Assembly (NCBI RefSeq): GCF_020178975.1
Contig: NZ_JAHXBU010000038.1
Coordinates: forward strand, 62,001 to 126,000
Length of the DNA stretch: 64,000 nt
Source of the DNA: Cesiribacter sp. SM1
GTDB lineage: Bacteria; Bacteroidota; Bacteroidia; Cytophagales; Cyclobacteriaceae
Direction: 5' to 3'
Notes under the pieces: model-generated
Told to the model about the DNA's origin: nothing
What the model saw: only the letters and a program-made list of their open reading frames with translations
Database searches by the model: none
Part shown: positions 19,525 through 27,996 of the stretch, piece after piece
How the letters are laid out: each line of letters begins with the position of its first letter
Numbering within the stretch: the stretch's first letter is position 1
Translations under genes and position numbers: made by a program

Positions 19525-20187
19525 CTACCAGTCGGGTTTAGTACTCTTCTGGCGGCGAGACGGTTGTCTTTGCTTTTGCTGCAGGTACTGGATCTCGTTA
19601 CTCTTCATGGCCTCGAGCAGCATTTTAGCCTTTTCAGGGCTGATGTTCATTTCCTGCAGGCGCTTGTTTACTTCGCCCTGCGGGTCACGGGCCTGAACTT
19701 CCCGCTCTTCGCCCTCTTCTCCTTCATTAGCTTCACGCTGCTGCGCTTGCTGCTCCTCTGCATTCTGTTGTTGCTGCTCACCTGGCTGCTCTTTCTCCTG
19801 TCCCTGCTGGTTCAGGTCTTCTTCAGATTGCTGTCCGGCAGATGATTTCTGCTGCTGCTGGCTCTGCTGGTTTTGTTGTTCGTTCTGCTGTTGTTCCTGC
19901 TGCTGCTGTTGTTGCTGCTGTTGTTTTAGTTTCTGGTGGAGTGCCTGCAGTTTCTGATCGTTAGGGTACTGTCGCAGGCCCTGCTCCAGGGTTTGAAGCG
20001 CCTCCTGCTGCTGGCCCGCAATGTAATGGTTGGCAGCAGCATGAAAAGCTCCCTCAGGACCACTCGTGGCAGCTCTGCCGGATTGGGCACTGCCCATGAG
20101 GGGTAACAAAAAGAGCATAGCAGGAAGCAGGGAGAGGATCAGCTTCCTGATCAGGCTGTTAATACTTATGCTTTGTATGGCAATCAT
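19525..20187 (-). CDS. TPR-like, glutamine-rich exported protein (BatC-like)
   Basis: 220 aa. A hydrophobic N-terminal segment (about 15-34) acts as signal or anchor. One TPR-like helix pair follows (AAANHYIAGQQQEALQTLEQGLRQYPNDQKLQAL, about 52-85). Residues about 88-165 are extremely Gln/Glu-rich, including a run of nine Gln. The C-terminus is a helix-rich basic segment (LQEMNISPEKAKMLLEAMKSNE) typical of the end of BatC-type proteins. It is the last gene of the vWA–TPR–TPR operon, 206 nt after the previous one. The Gln codon run may vary in length by slippage. Confidence 0.75.
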   Translation of the reverse strand: MIAIQSISINSLIRKLILSLLPAMLFLLPLMGSAQSGRAATSGPEGAFHAAANHYIAGQQQEALQTLEQGLRQYPNDQKLQALHQKLKQQQQQQQQQEQQQNEQQNQQSQQQQKSSAGQQSEEDLNQQGQEKEQPGEQQQQNAEEQQAQQREANEGEEGEEREVQARDPQGEVNKRLQEMNISPEKAKMLLEAMKSNEIQYLQQKQRQPSRRQKSTKPDW

Positions 20188-20393
20188 ATTCTGTCTTCTG
20201 GTTTATGTCCGTCCGGTTTTCAGTGCAGGCAGGACATTTTTACATCTATAACGTAGCATTCGGGCAAAAGAACTCAGAGACATGTACTTTTAGCTTTACA
20301 TTATATGTCCTGAACTTGTTCCTGCTTTCATGTCTGTCAAACTCCTTTTTTGTACAGCTAATCCTAAGAAGGCTTTGCGGCAGCGGGAGCAAG

Positions 20394-21074
20394 CTACTGG
20401 TCTATTTCGGCAACATCGCCAAGCCGGCTGATAAAGTCATTGTATGCCGCAATGGTAGAATCCTGCTCCAGGCTTTCCTGCATAAGCCTTAGCGCGTCGG
20501 TATACCTGAACTGCCTGGACAATGCATCTGCTTTGGCTTTCTGTTGCCGGGCCCATTCAGAAGGCTCAATCTTAGGCTGATCTTCCTGTTGCTGCTGATC
20601 CTCCTGGTCCTGCTGCTGATCGTCCTGTTCGTTCAGACGTTTCCAGGCCAGCTCATAATTCATGCGGGCACTTTCATTGGCAGGATCGGCCTTTAAGGCT
20701 TCCTTGAAGTACTGCAAGGCATTCTGGAGCTGTTTCTCATCCTCTGAGGCAAGAAAGCCTAACTGCTGCAGGGCTACTGACTTAGCCTGTTTGCCGGCAC
20801 TGCCTTCGGTTATCTGACGATAAACTTCGGTAGCCTTTTCTTTTTCTTCTGCCCGTAAAAGAGCGTGGGCATGGTTAAGCTTTACAGCGTCAGACTCATC
20901 GCCCCATTTTGTGCGCAGCACCTCGTATATTGAGGCAGCCTCTGCATATCGCTCCTCCATATAGGCTTCGGCAGCTGCTCTTTTTAACCTGTTGGTTTCT
21001 GCAATGCGGGTCAGGCTGTTTCCGCCACCCTGCCAGGCTGTGAGTATAAATAGAAAGAATAGTCCCCATTTCAT
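20394..21074 (-). CDS. batC: TPR protein of bat operon
   Basis: 226 aa with a short signal sequence (MKWGLFFLFILTAWQGGGNS). TPR repeats run from about residue 30 to 150 (AAAEAYMEERYAEAASIYEVL; ALQYFKEALKADPANESARMNYELAWKRL). A Gln/Asp/Glu linker (about 150-168) precedes a further TPR-like pair (ALSRQFRYTDALRLMQESLEQDS). It starts within the stop of the vWA gene (ATGA overlap), so the two are translationally coupled. Bat proteins are periplasmic or membrane proteins linked to aerotolerance and envelope stress in Bacteroides; the precise job is unknown. Confidence 0.8.
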   Translation of the reverse strand: MKWGLFFLFILTAWQGGGNSLTRIAETNRLKRAAAEAYMEERYAEAASIYEVLRTKWGDESDAVKLNHAHALLRAEEKEKATEVYRQITEGSAGKQAKSVALQQLGFLASEDEKQLQNALQYFKEALKADPANESARMNYELAWKRLNEQDDQQQDQEDQQQQEDQPKIEPSEWARQQKAKADALSRQFRYTDALRLMQESLEQDSTIAAYNDFISRLGDVAEIDQ

Positions 21075-22039
21075 AAGCGCAATAACTTTAGGTGCAGCAT
21101 GGCATCCAGGGCCAGCAAAAGAAGGGCTGCTGCCAGAAAATAGTAATACCGGTTTGAAGAAACATCTACCAGGCGGGCATCCTGCATTTCTCCCTCAACG
21201 GCTGCTACGGCATTTATTAGTTTCTGGGTTTCGTTCAGGCGGTTATTGATTTCATAGTAACTGCCATTGGCCTCCTGGGCCAGCCTTTTAAGTGCATCAG
21301 GATTCAGGCGCGTAATTACCTCTTCGCCTTCATTATTGCGTTTATAGAGCCGCCTTTCCCTGATGCGGCTACCTTCCTGGGTACCAACGCCCAGGGTAAA
21401 CAGCCTGATGCCTTCTTTCTTGTACTCATTGGCCAGTGCCTGGGCTTCTTCACCAAAATCTTCGCCATCGCTGATCAGGATTACCAGGCGGGAGGAGGGC
21501 TTGCCCTCCTGTGTGCCTTCTTTTTTAAGCTTGTCGAGCGCCAGCTGCAGCGGTGCTGCCAGTTCGGTGCCGCCATAGGGAACAAGGCCAGTGTGCAGGG
21601 TTTCTACAAACAATTGCAGGGCACTTCCATCGAAGGTAAGCGGACTCTGAATAAACGCTTCGGTACCGAAGATAATAATGCCCACCCGGTCGGAAGAAAA
21701 GGCATTCAACATTTTTTTTAGCTCAAACTTTACTTTCTCCAGGCGGCTGGGCTGTACATCGTAGGCGTTCATTGATTTGGAAAGATCGACAGCAATGAAA
21801 ATATCTTTACCAACAGCCTTGATTTCTCTTTTAGCCTGTCCGAAGGTTGGACCCAGCCAAGCCATGAGCAGGAGTGCAAATATGAGGGTGCGCAAGATAA
21901 ATTTCACCAGGAAAATGTTAGTCTTCCCCTCTACCACCTGGGAGGCTTTGTAAAAGCGGTAGGCATACAGCAGGTAGCCAATACCAAAAAGTAAAATGAG
22001 CGCGATTTCGTAAGTACCAAAGTTTTTATACCAGTTCAT
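21071..22039 (-). CDS. batB: von Willebrand factor A membrane protein (BatB/BatA-like)
   Basis: 322 aa. Membrane helices lie at about 10-28 and 50-68 and at the C-terminus (about 300-320). The vWA domain (about 80-275) has the MIDAS motif DLSKSMNAYD (DxSxS), the T in PYGGTELAAP and the D in ISDGEDFGE. This is the BatA/BatB fold in which a periplasmic vWA domain is held between membrane anchors. It is the first gene of the minus-strand bat operon. The usual upstream members (MoxR ATPase, DUF58, first vWA) are absent; tRNA genes lie upstream instead. Confidence 0.88.
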   Translation of the reverse strand: MNWYKNFGTYEIALILLFGIGYLLYAYRFYKASQVVEGKTNIFLVKFILRTLIFALLLMAWLGPTFGQAKREIKAVGKDIFIAVDLSKSMNAYDVQPSRLEKVKFELKKMLNAFSSDRVGIIIFGTEAFIQSPLTFDGSALQLFVETLHTGLVPYGGTELAAPLQLALDKLKKEGTQEGKPSSRLVILISDGEDFGEEAQALANEYKKEGIRLFTLGVGTQEGSRIRERRLYKRNNEGEEVITRLNPDALKRLAQEANGSYYEINNRLNETQKLINAVAAVEGEMQDARLVDVSSNRYYYFLAAALLLLALDAMLHLKLLRL

Positions 22040-22154
22040 GGAGTAGATTGCAGCAGTGGTAAATATAGCAAGTAGCAGTCAGAGTACCCAATTCCTTTAT
22101 AAAGATAGAGTTAGGGTTCTGGCTGAAAGAAAAACGAAGAAATTTAATTATTTA

Positions 22155-22187
22155 TTTGGTGTGTAATCATCCATTCCCTTATATTTG
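22155..22187 (+). promoter_or_regulatory. tRNA operon promoter
   Basis: TTTG at 22155-22158 and TATATTTG at 22180-22187 with a 21-nt spacer: both boxes match the Bacteroidetes consensus. Transcription would begin near 22194, about 50 nt before tRNA-Ser. Confidence 0.75.
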
Positions 22188-22245
22188 CATCACTTTTCCA
22201 GTAAACGGAGAGCGCACTTCCAGGAAGCCGGAAGCGTAGACGAAC

Positions 22246-22335
<90 letters not shown>

Positions 22336-22371
22336 TGAAACGTCTTAATGACAAAAAAAGAAGATACCGCT

Positions 22372-22445
22372 CGGGGTGTAGCGTAGCCCGGTATCGCGCC
22401 TCGTTTGGGACGAGGAGGTCGTAGGTTCGAATCCTGCCACCCCGA
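22372..22445 (+). tRNA. tRNA-Pro (anticodon TGG)
   Basis: 74 nt. The acceptor arms are CGGGGTG/CACCCCG with discriminator A; the anticodon stem CCTCG/CGAGG has loop TTTGGGA, giving anticodon TGG. The T arm contains GGTTCGAATCC. CCA is not encoded. A tyrosine recombinase gene begins 300 nt downstream, so the 3' end of this tRNA is a candidate integration site. Confidence 0.95.
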
Positions 22446-22471
22446 CAAAGTGGCTTGTCAAAAGCCCCTGA

Positions 22472-22506
22472 AACCCTCTAAATCGTAAGATTTAGAGGGT
22501 TTTTTC
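22472..22506 (+). terminator. tRNA operon terminator
   Basis: A perfect 13-bp stem aaccctctaaatc/gatttagagggtt with loop gtaa is followed by a T-rich run. Confidence 0.92.
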
Positions 22507-22744
22507 TTTTTCTACCCTCCAAATCATCTATACAATCTCAATAAAAATATGCCCTATTCGTGGTCCCTTTTTTATTTTCTAAATTGAGGGCACGAAAACA
22601 GGGATAACTATCTGTAAATCAGTTGGTTATATAAAATTTTTAGGGCATAACGAATGGCTGGATTTGGTGCTTTTTGAGCCTTTTTCCGTGCCCTTTTTTA
22701 AGGGGCACAGATAAACCAATTCAAGTACCGCTAAATAAGATTGT
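22507..22744. promoter_or_regulatory. Repeat-rich region upstream of the integrase (possible att/arm sites)
   Basis: No gene. ATGCCCTA (about 22548) is repeated inverted as TAGGGCAT (about 22642), and GTGCCC at 22689 is followed after a T/A stretch by GGGCAC, a small hairpin just before the integrase. Clusters of such short repeats between a tRNA 3' end and a tyrosine recombinase are typical of recombinase arm-binding sites; this role is inferred. Confidence 0.35.
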
Positions 22745-23983
22745 ATGAAAGCGAAAAACACCTTCGGCATTTCTTTTTTTATCAAGAAGTACAAGCTCAA
22801 GGGGGAGCTGGCGCCGGTCTATGCCCGCATTACTGTTGACGGCAAGAGTCTGGACCTTTCCCTGAAAAGAAAAGTTCCCCTGCGCAATTGGGACGAAGGA
22901 AAGGGATGTACAAAGGGCAACAAAGAAGAGATCCGGGCGCTGGCTGTATATCTGGAGCAGGTGCGCAACCGCCTCTACGATTGTCAGCAGGAGTTGGAAA
23001 AGGAAAGAAGACTTCTCACGGCAGAGGCTGTCAAACAACGATACCTGGGAGAGGATGAATCGGGCAAAACCCTGCAGGAGCTCATGACCTATCATGCCGA
23101 GGAGATGAAAGGGGAACTGGCACCTGGCACACAAAAGAATTATTATACCACCTGTAAATATGTGAGGCAGTTCTTAAAGGAAAAGTACAAGACTTCTGAT
23201 TTGTACCTGGAGGAGCTCAACTACAAGTTTATCAAAGACTTTGAAAAATTCCTGAAAAACCATAAACCAACTGATCATCACAAGCCCTGCGGTCAGAACG
23301 GTGCGATGAAACATATTGAGCGCCTGCGCAAAATGATCAACCTGGCCGTCAAAGAGGAATGGATTCAGAAAGATCCGTTCCTGAAGTTTAAAGCCCGCTT
23401 TGAGAAAAAAGAGCGGGGACATCTAAGTCTGGAGGAACTACAACGTATTGAAAATAAAAATTTTTCCGTAAAGCGTCTGGTACTGGTGCGAGACCTGTTT
23501 GTCTTCAGCTGTTATACAGGAGCTTCTTATATTGAAGTAAGCGAGTTGACGCCGGATCAGGTAGTAAAGGGCATGGATGGGGCGCTTTGGCTAATGGGGC
23601 AACGCCGCAAATCCGGTGAGTTCTTCAAGGTGCCGCTGCTGCCACAGGCACTTACGATCATTGAGCGCTATAAAGATGATCCCCGGGCGCAGGTGCAGGG
23701 AAGGCTGCTACCGGTGCTCACCAATCAAAAGCTCAACAGTTATTTGAAAGAGATCGCCGATCTGTGCGGCGTTGATAAAAACCTAAGCTTTCACCTGGCC
23801 CGTCACACCTTTGCCACTACCGTCACCTTAGCCAATGGCGTACCCATCGAATCGGTCAGCAAAATGCTGGGGCACGGGAGTATCCGCACTACCCAGATCT
23901 ATGCCAAAGTAGTGGAGAGAAAGCTAAGCGAGGATATGAAAATGCTAAGAGAAAAGCTACAGAGGGGCGTGGTCGAAAGTTAA
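22745..23983 (+). CDS. Tyrosine recombinase / site-specific integrase, Bacteroidetes type
   Basis: 412 aa. The N-terminal arm-binding domain (about 1-100, KAKNTFGISFFIKKYKLKGE...YARITVDGK) and SAM-like core-binding domain (about 105-205) precede the catalytic domain. Catalytic residues seen are H350 and R353 (HLARHTF), H377 (LGHGS) and nucleophile Y386 (QIYAKV). The usual first Arg in the TGxRY motif is Ser261 (YTGASYIEV), a substitution also known in some Bacteroides integrases such as IntDOT-like enzymes. It lies directly after tRNA-Pro, suggesting tRNA-targeted integration of the segment that follows. Confidence 0.92.
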   Translation: MKAKNTFGISFFIKKYKLKGELAPVYARITVDGKSLDLSLKRKVPLRNWDEGKGCTKGNKEEIRALAVYLEQVRNRLYDCQQELEKERRLLTAEAVKQRYLGEDESGKTLQELMTYHAEEMKGELAPGTQKNYYTTCKYVRQFLKEKYKTSDLYLEELNYKFIKDFEKFLKNHKPTDHHKPCGQNGAMKHIERLRKMINLAVKEEWIQKDPFLKFKARFEKKERGHLSLEELQRIENKNFSVKRLVLVRDLFVFSCYTGASYIEVSELTPDQVVKGMDGALWLMGQRRKSGEFFKVPLLPQALTIIERYKDDPRAQVQGRLLPVLTNQKLNSYLKEIADLCGVDKNLSFHLARHTFATTVTLANGVPIESVSKMLGHGSIRTTQIYAKVVERKLSEDMKMLREKLQRGVVES

Positions 23984-24142
23984 GGTGTTGATTATCAGCC
24001 GATGCCGGGCTTGTATTTATTGTTTTAGAATTTTATATTGTTACTACAGACCCAAAAGGAGGTGTGTTGCTCCTTCTTCCGGCATCATTGAGGCCGGCAT
24101 TCAGCAATGTGAGTTTGCAGAGGTAAATTTTTTCCAGGAGTC

Positions 24143-24724
24143 ATGGCTAGGTGGTTTGATGATGACGGTTTTTTAGGCAGAAGACTGGCCGCAGATGATG
24201 AACAGGCGCTGGAATTTCTGTTCAGACAGCACTATACTGCCCTGAAAAGAGTGTCTTATAGAATTGTGCGCAATAATGAGCAGGCCAGGGACATAGTTCA
24301 GGATGTATTTGCCAAATTATGGGAAAAGCGCCAATTTCTGCGGGAGACAAAACCACTAAAAGCCTATCTCTTCAGGTCAGTAATCAACCGCTCACTGAAT
24401 TATTTACGGGACAATCCCCGCCTGCAGGTAGTTTCCCTGGACGAGCTTACGCCCGAACAACATGCTACCCAGTCCAATGAAACAAGTGCCAAGTTGGAAG
24501 ATCAGGAACTGCATGCATTGATCAATCGCACTATCCTGGAGCTTCCCCTTCAGTGCAGAGTTGCCTTTCAGTTAAGCCGGGAGGAGGAAATGAGCAATGC
24601 TCAGATTGCTGAATACATGGGCGTTTCAGTGAAGGCAGTGGAGAAGCACATCACCAAAGCCTTAAAGAGGCTAAGGAAAATGCTGGAGCCTTACTTAAGC
24701 TATCTTATGTTGTTTAACTGGTAA
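24143..24724 (+). CDS. ECF RNA polymerase sigma factor
   Basis: 193 aa. Region 2 is at about residues 25-95 (ALEFLFRQHYTALKRVSYRIVRNNEQARDIVQDVFAKLWEKR) and region 4 at about 125-180 (LPLQCRVAFQLSREEEMSNAQIAEYMGVSVKAVEKHITKALKRL). This is the Bacteroidetes FecI-like sigma-70 group. ATG 24143 is preceded by AGGAG. The FecR anti-sigma gene follows 161 nt later, so the pair should form a surface-signalling switch. The gap contains a conserved-looking promoter motif. Confidence 0.95.
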   Translation: MARWFDDDGFLGRRLAADDEQALEFLFRQHYTALKRVSYRIVRNNEQARDIVQDVFAKLWEKRQFLRETKPLKAYLFRSVINRSLNYLRDNPRLQVVSLDELTPEQHATQSNETSAKLEDQELHALINRTILELPLQCRVAFQLSREEEMSNAQIAEYMGVSVKAVEKHITKALKRLRKMLEPYLSYLMLFNW

Positions 24725-24831
24725 AGCGTATGCAGTTGATGACATAACAAAGGAGGCGCTTCGTTGCGTCACCTCCTGATACCAGCAAAAGCTAATCCAA
24801 AAACCTGGGGGATAAAATTTTTTCACAGGAG

Positions 24832-24860
24832 GAGTAGGGTAGTACCTCTTTTCTGTGTCT
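24832..24860 (+). promoter_or_regulatory. Putative ECF-sigma-dependent promoter before fecR
   Basis: A T-rich tract (24818-24823) followed by GAGTAGGGTAGTACC and TTTTCTGTGTCT resembles the GAGTAGGGGTA...CCGTGTCT pattern that I recall ahead of many Bacteroidetes FecR genes. It ends about 25 nt before the fecR start and probably is the autoregulated promoter of the neighbouring sigma factor. Upstream, AGGAGG (24751-24756) and CCTCCT (24772-24777) form a small inverted repeat. Confidence 0.5.
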
Positions 24861-24885
24861 GTTTAGTTACAAGGGGTTAATTGCT

Positions 24886-25905
24886 ATGGAAACGGATCCT
24901 CAATATATTAGTCTGCTGCACAAGGAGCTTACCCATCAGCTAAGACCCGAAGAAGCGGAAATGCTGAAGGTCTGGCTGGCGGAAAACGAGCAGCACCGGC
25001 AGTTACGAGAAGAGATCAGGATGAGCTGGGCCCTTACCACTAGTACAGCCCCTCCTGAAACAGGAGAAGATGAAATAGCAGCAGAGTTAAAGCGGCTAAA
25101 ACAACGGATTCACCAAGTGCCGGAGCAGACTTCCCGTGTTTCTCCTTTCCGCTGGCAGATCTTTTACAAATTGGTGGGCATTGTGCTTTTGCTGGCGCTG
25201 GCAGCTGGAGGGTGGATCCTTTTCCGAAATACTGATGAACAGGCAGTTGTTGTCAGCTATGAGCACCCTGCCGGCGAGCAGGCTGTACAGGTGTACATGC
25301 TGCCCGACAGCACTAAGGTATTTGCCAGGCAGGGAACTACGCTTTCCTATCAGTTTGCAGATCAGAAGAGGTCTGTTTACTTATCCGGACAGGCTTATTT
25401 CCAGGTAACCCGCGATGAACACCATCCTTTTCAGATTGATATGGAAGGGATGCGTGTGAAAGTATTGGGTACTTCCTTTTTTGTAAAAGCTGTATCAGGT
25501 GAGCCACTGGAAGTAAGTGTTGCCTCCGGTAGTGTGGAAGTGCAATACTATGGGCAATATTACCGGCTGGGGAAAGATGACCTTTTGCGCGTCTTCCCGG
25601 AGGAAGATCCTCGGCTTGAAAAGAATGTAGATCCGAACTACCTTTCCTGGCAGCATGGAAAACTGGTGTTCCGGCAAAGCCCGTTCCATGAGGTTTTGCC
25701 TGCACTGGAGCGACACTATGGAGCAGTAATGGACGTGGAGAATCCTCAACTGCTTAATTGCAGATTTACCGGCTCTTTTCAGGATCCCGCACTGGAGGAG
25801 CTGATGGAAATTTTCTCTTACAGCCTGGGGGTATCGGTTGAAAAGCAGGAGAATGGGCAGTTGCTTATCAGGGGGGGGAGTTGCCAAGGACAGGGGGTAA
25901 AATGA
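24886..25905 (+). CDS. FecR-family anti-sigma factor
   Basis: 339 aa. The cytoplasmic N-terminal sigma-binding part (about 1-85) is followed by one membrane helix (about 96-113, VGIVLLLALAAGGWILF). The periplasmic FecR domain (about 120-225) has VQVYMLPDSTKVFARQGTTL, the FQVTRDEHHPF motif and VKVLGTSFFV. The C-terminal DUF4974-type domain (about 255-330) includes FRQSPFHEVLPALERHYG. It holds the upstream sigma factor inactive until signalled by the periplasmic STN domain of an outer-membrane protein. Its stop overlaps the next start (ATGA). Confidence 0.93.
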   Translation: METDPQYISLLHKELTHQLRPEEAEMLKVWLAENEQHRQLREEIRMSWALTTSTAPPETGEDEIAAELKRLKQRIHQVPEQTSRVSPFRWQIFYKLVGIVLLLALAAGGWILFRNTDEQAVVVSYEHPAGEQAVQVYMLPDSTKVFARQGTTLSYQFADQKRSVYLSGQAYFQVTRDEHHPFQIDMEGMRVKVLGTSFFVKAVSGEPLEVSVASGSVEVQYYGQYYRLGKDDLLRVFPEEDPRLEKNVDPNYLSWQHGKLVFRQSPFHEVLPALERHYGAVMDVENPQLLNCRFTGSFQDPALEELMEIFSYSLGVSVEKQENGQLLIRGGSCQGQGVK

Positions 25906-27011
25906 GAAGAATCCCCATGGTAATAGGATGTCTGTTTTTTCAGTTACACCTCTGTGCACAGGACCTGGAACAGAAGGTATCCATTGAGGCTGATGCTGTG
26001 GTGCTGGAGGTATTGCTGCAGGAGGTGGGGGAGCGTTACAACCTTAGCTTTTCTTATGGGGGACATCTGCCAGGCCTGGAACAAAAGCTTTCCATCAGGG
26101 CAGAGAAAATGCCATTGAATCAGTTCCTTTCCCTGCTCCTGGCAAAGGTGGCACTGACTTATAAAGTAATTGGGGGCTATGTGGTGCTGCGAAAGTTGGA
26201 GCCCCAGACTCAGGTTGTACTCCCCGAGCAAGCAGGGAGGGGTGCAGGACGGCTACCTAGATCGTACAGAGATCAATCTGTACAACAGGACACCGTGCAG
26301 CGGATGGTGCGTATTGCCCCTACTGTGGGATTTCAGGTGTATGTGCCGGAATGGAGTATGCCAACCCGGATCATTTTGGAAGAAGCCCAGCCTCCTGTCA
26401 GGCATAGGCAAGCTTCAATCAGGATAGGTCCTGTTTTCTCAAAGGATTTTATGCAACTGGACCTACAGAGTAGCTATGCTGATAAACAGCAGGTGGATGC
26501 AGGCTTAAGCTATAGCATCGGCAGTGTATGCTGGTGGAATATTAGGGAGCATTTGGCACTTGAATGGCTTTTCCTGTATAGACAGAAAGTCTTTACACTC
26601 CGGTACGGGCTGGAAACAGGAGTTGACCCTTTAGGGCTTCCTCTAATGACGGAAGCGGTGCTGGCCTATCTGGATATACCTATCAATATCCATGTGAGGC
26701 TGTACCAGTTTAAGCAAATAGCAGTAGGTGGTATAGTCGGCCTGTATGGCAGCCATCTGCTGGAGAAGGGGGAGAGGACCTGGATGGACGATGGCAGGAT
26801 GTTTCCTGCTACGGGCATGCTTGTGTCTACACTAAGTCGATTTTTGTGGGGTATGCAGGCAGGCATTGGCTTTCATTATGACCTGAACTCCAGGGTTTCC
26901 TTCTACCTCTCCCCTGTATATCAACATAACCTCAATAAATTCAAGAAAGGTACGCAGCAAATCCGGCTGCAGGAATTTGTGTTTCGAACGGGTTTCCGAT
27001 TCAGTCTGTAA
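25902..27011 (+). CDS. STN-domain protein with C-terminal outer-membrane barrel
   Basis: 369 aa from ATG 25902, which overlaps the fecR stop as ATGA; a TTG at 25881 would add seven residues and is less likely. A signal peptide (about 1-19, ending LCAQ) is followed by an STN (secretin/TonB N-terminal) domain (about 20-90: VVLEVLLQEVGERYNLSFSYGG, LSIRAEKMPLNQFLSLLL, YKVIGGYVVLRK). After a 50-residue linker comes a small beta-barrel-like region (about 165-369) with YLDIPINIHVRLYQFKQIAVGGIVGLY, like outer membrane beta-barrel (PF13568-type) proteins. STN domains talk to FecR proteins in the periplasm. No plug or TonB-dependent receptor domain is present, which is unusual. Confidence 0.75.
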   Translation: MRRIPMVIGCLFFQLHLCAQDLEQKVSIEADAVVLEVLLQEVGERYNLSFSYGGHLPGLEQKLSIRAEKMPLNQFLSLLLAKVALTYKVIGGYVVLRKLEPQTQVVLPEQAGRGAGRLPRSYRDQSVQQDTVQRMVRIAPTVGFQVYVPEWSMPTRIILEEAQPPVRHRQASIRIGPVFSKDFMQLDLQSSYADKQQVDAGLSYSIGSVCWWNIREHLALEWLFLYRQKVFTLRYGLETGVDPLGLPLMTEAVLAYLDIPINIHVRLYQFKQIAVGGIVGLYGSHLLEKGERTWMDDGRMFPATGMLVSTLSRFLWGMQAGIGFHYDLNSRVSFYLSPVYQHNLNKFKKGTQQIRLQEFVFRTGFRFSL

Positions 27012-27039
27012 GAACGTTTTTATCTAACATAATCAAAAG

Positions 27040-27996
27040 ATGAAGAACTTTTATCACCATCCACTGCTGGTTTTACCAGCGGGCAGGAGAACACTACTTG
27101 CCTTCTACGGCCTGCTGCTCCTGCCATTCATCTCCCAGGGCCAGAGCCTTAGCCTGTCCCTGTCGGCCACCAACAACACGCCGAACAACTGCTATGCCAG
27201 AACAATAAGCGTGTCTGTATCCGGTGGCTCCGGAAGCTATGCTTATTTCTGGTCCTCCTCGCCCCCTTCCAGTGTGAACCTGGGCAATGGACCATCAATC
27301 AGCGTGAGTCCCGCTGTAGCCACAACTTATACAGTTGCAGTGTGGGACAACAGTTCAAGCCTGTATGCGGAAAAGAGTATCCTGATCAGTCCACGCCTGG
27401 CAGGTAATCTAAGTGTATTTATCCCCAGTGCTTTCCTGGCAGGCAATCTCTGGCGGTTGCTTGACAGCAATCAATCAACAGGACCCTTGAATGCCTACCG
27501 TTATGAACTTAGTATCATCAACGACTGGGGAAACCAAGTGTATGCTGCTTCGGGAACCACCAGCAGCGGTACGACTGGCCTGCTGGGCGGGCAGATCAGC
27601 TGGAATGGTCGCCTGAACGGGACGGGGAATTATGTACCGTCCGGCAATTACTTTTGCGACCTCCGATTGATTAACTGTTCCACCAATACACTATATAAGG
27701 TTACTGTCACATTTTTCAATCCATCGATGCTGACGCTGTATCCTAATCCTGCTGCCTCTTATGTGGAGCAGAACACAGAGCAGGAAAGAAATCAGTTGCA
27801 TTCCGCAGCCAGAGAGGCGATATCCTTTCCTGCTGAAATAGAGCTGCTGACAGGGGCAGGAAGAGCTGTCTATAAAACATCTATAGACGCTTTGCCAGTC
27901 CAGCTTGACGTACGCATGCTGCAGGAGGGGGATTATGTGCTGGTGTTGAGGATGGCAGATCATACGATAAAGAGGCGTTTGCTGATCAGGCGCTAG
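27040..27996 (+). CDS. T9SS-sorted surface protein with CHU_C-like segment
   Basis: 318 aa with an extended signal peptide (about 1-36, ending SQGQS). Residues about 40-120 form an Ig/PKD-like domain (SVSGGSGSYAYFWSSSPPSS, TTYTVAVWDN). A segment near 125-225 resembles CHU_C/gliding-motility C-terminal domains (FIPSAF, YELSIINDWGNQVYAA, WNGRLNGTGNYVPSGNYFCDL), and a type A sorting domain follows (LTLYPNPAASYVEQ, to the end). It is probably exported through T9SS to the surface. Being 28 nt after the STN-barrel gene, it looks like the last gene and likely output or ligand of the sigma/FecR module. Confidence 0.75.
   Translation: MKNFYHHPLLVLPAGRRTLLAFYGLLLLPFISQGQSLSLSLSATNNTPNNCYARTISVSVSGGSGSYAYFWSSSPPSSVNLGNGPSISVSPAVATTYTVAVWDNSSSLYAEKSILISPRLAGNLSVFIPSAFLAGNLWRLLDSNQSTGPLNAYRYELSIINDWGNQVYAASGTTSSGTTGLLGGQISWNGRLNGTGNYVPSGNYFCDLRLINCSTNTLYKVTVTFFNPSMLTLYPNPAASYVEQNTEQERNQLHSAAREAISFPAEIELLTGAGRAVYKTSIDALPVQLDVRMLQEGDYVLVLRMADHTIKRRLLIRR

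Noticed and set aside
19516-19845. Leu-rich plus-strand frame that looks like a membrane protein
   Set aside because: It is the complement of the Gln-rich tract (CAG/CTG) of the BatC-like gene.
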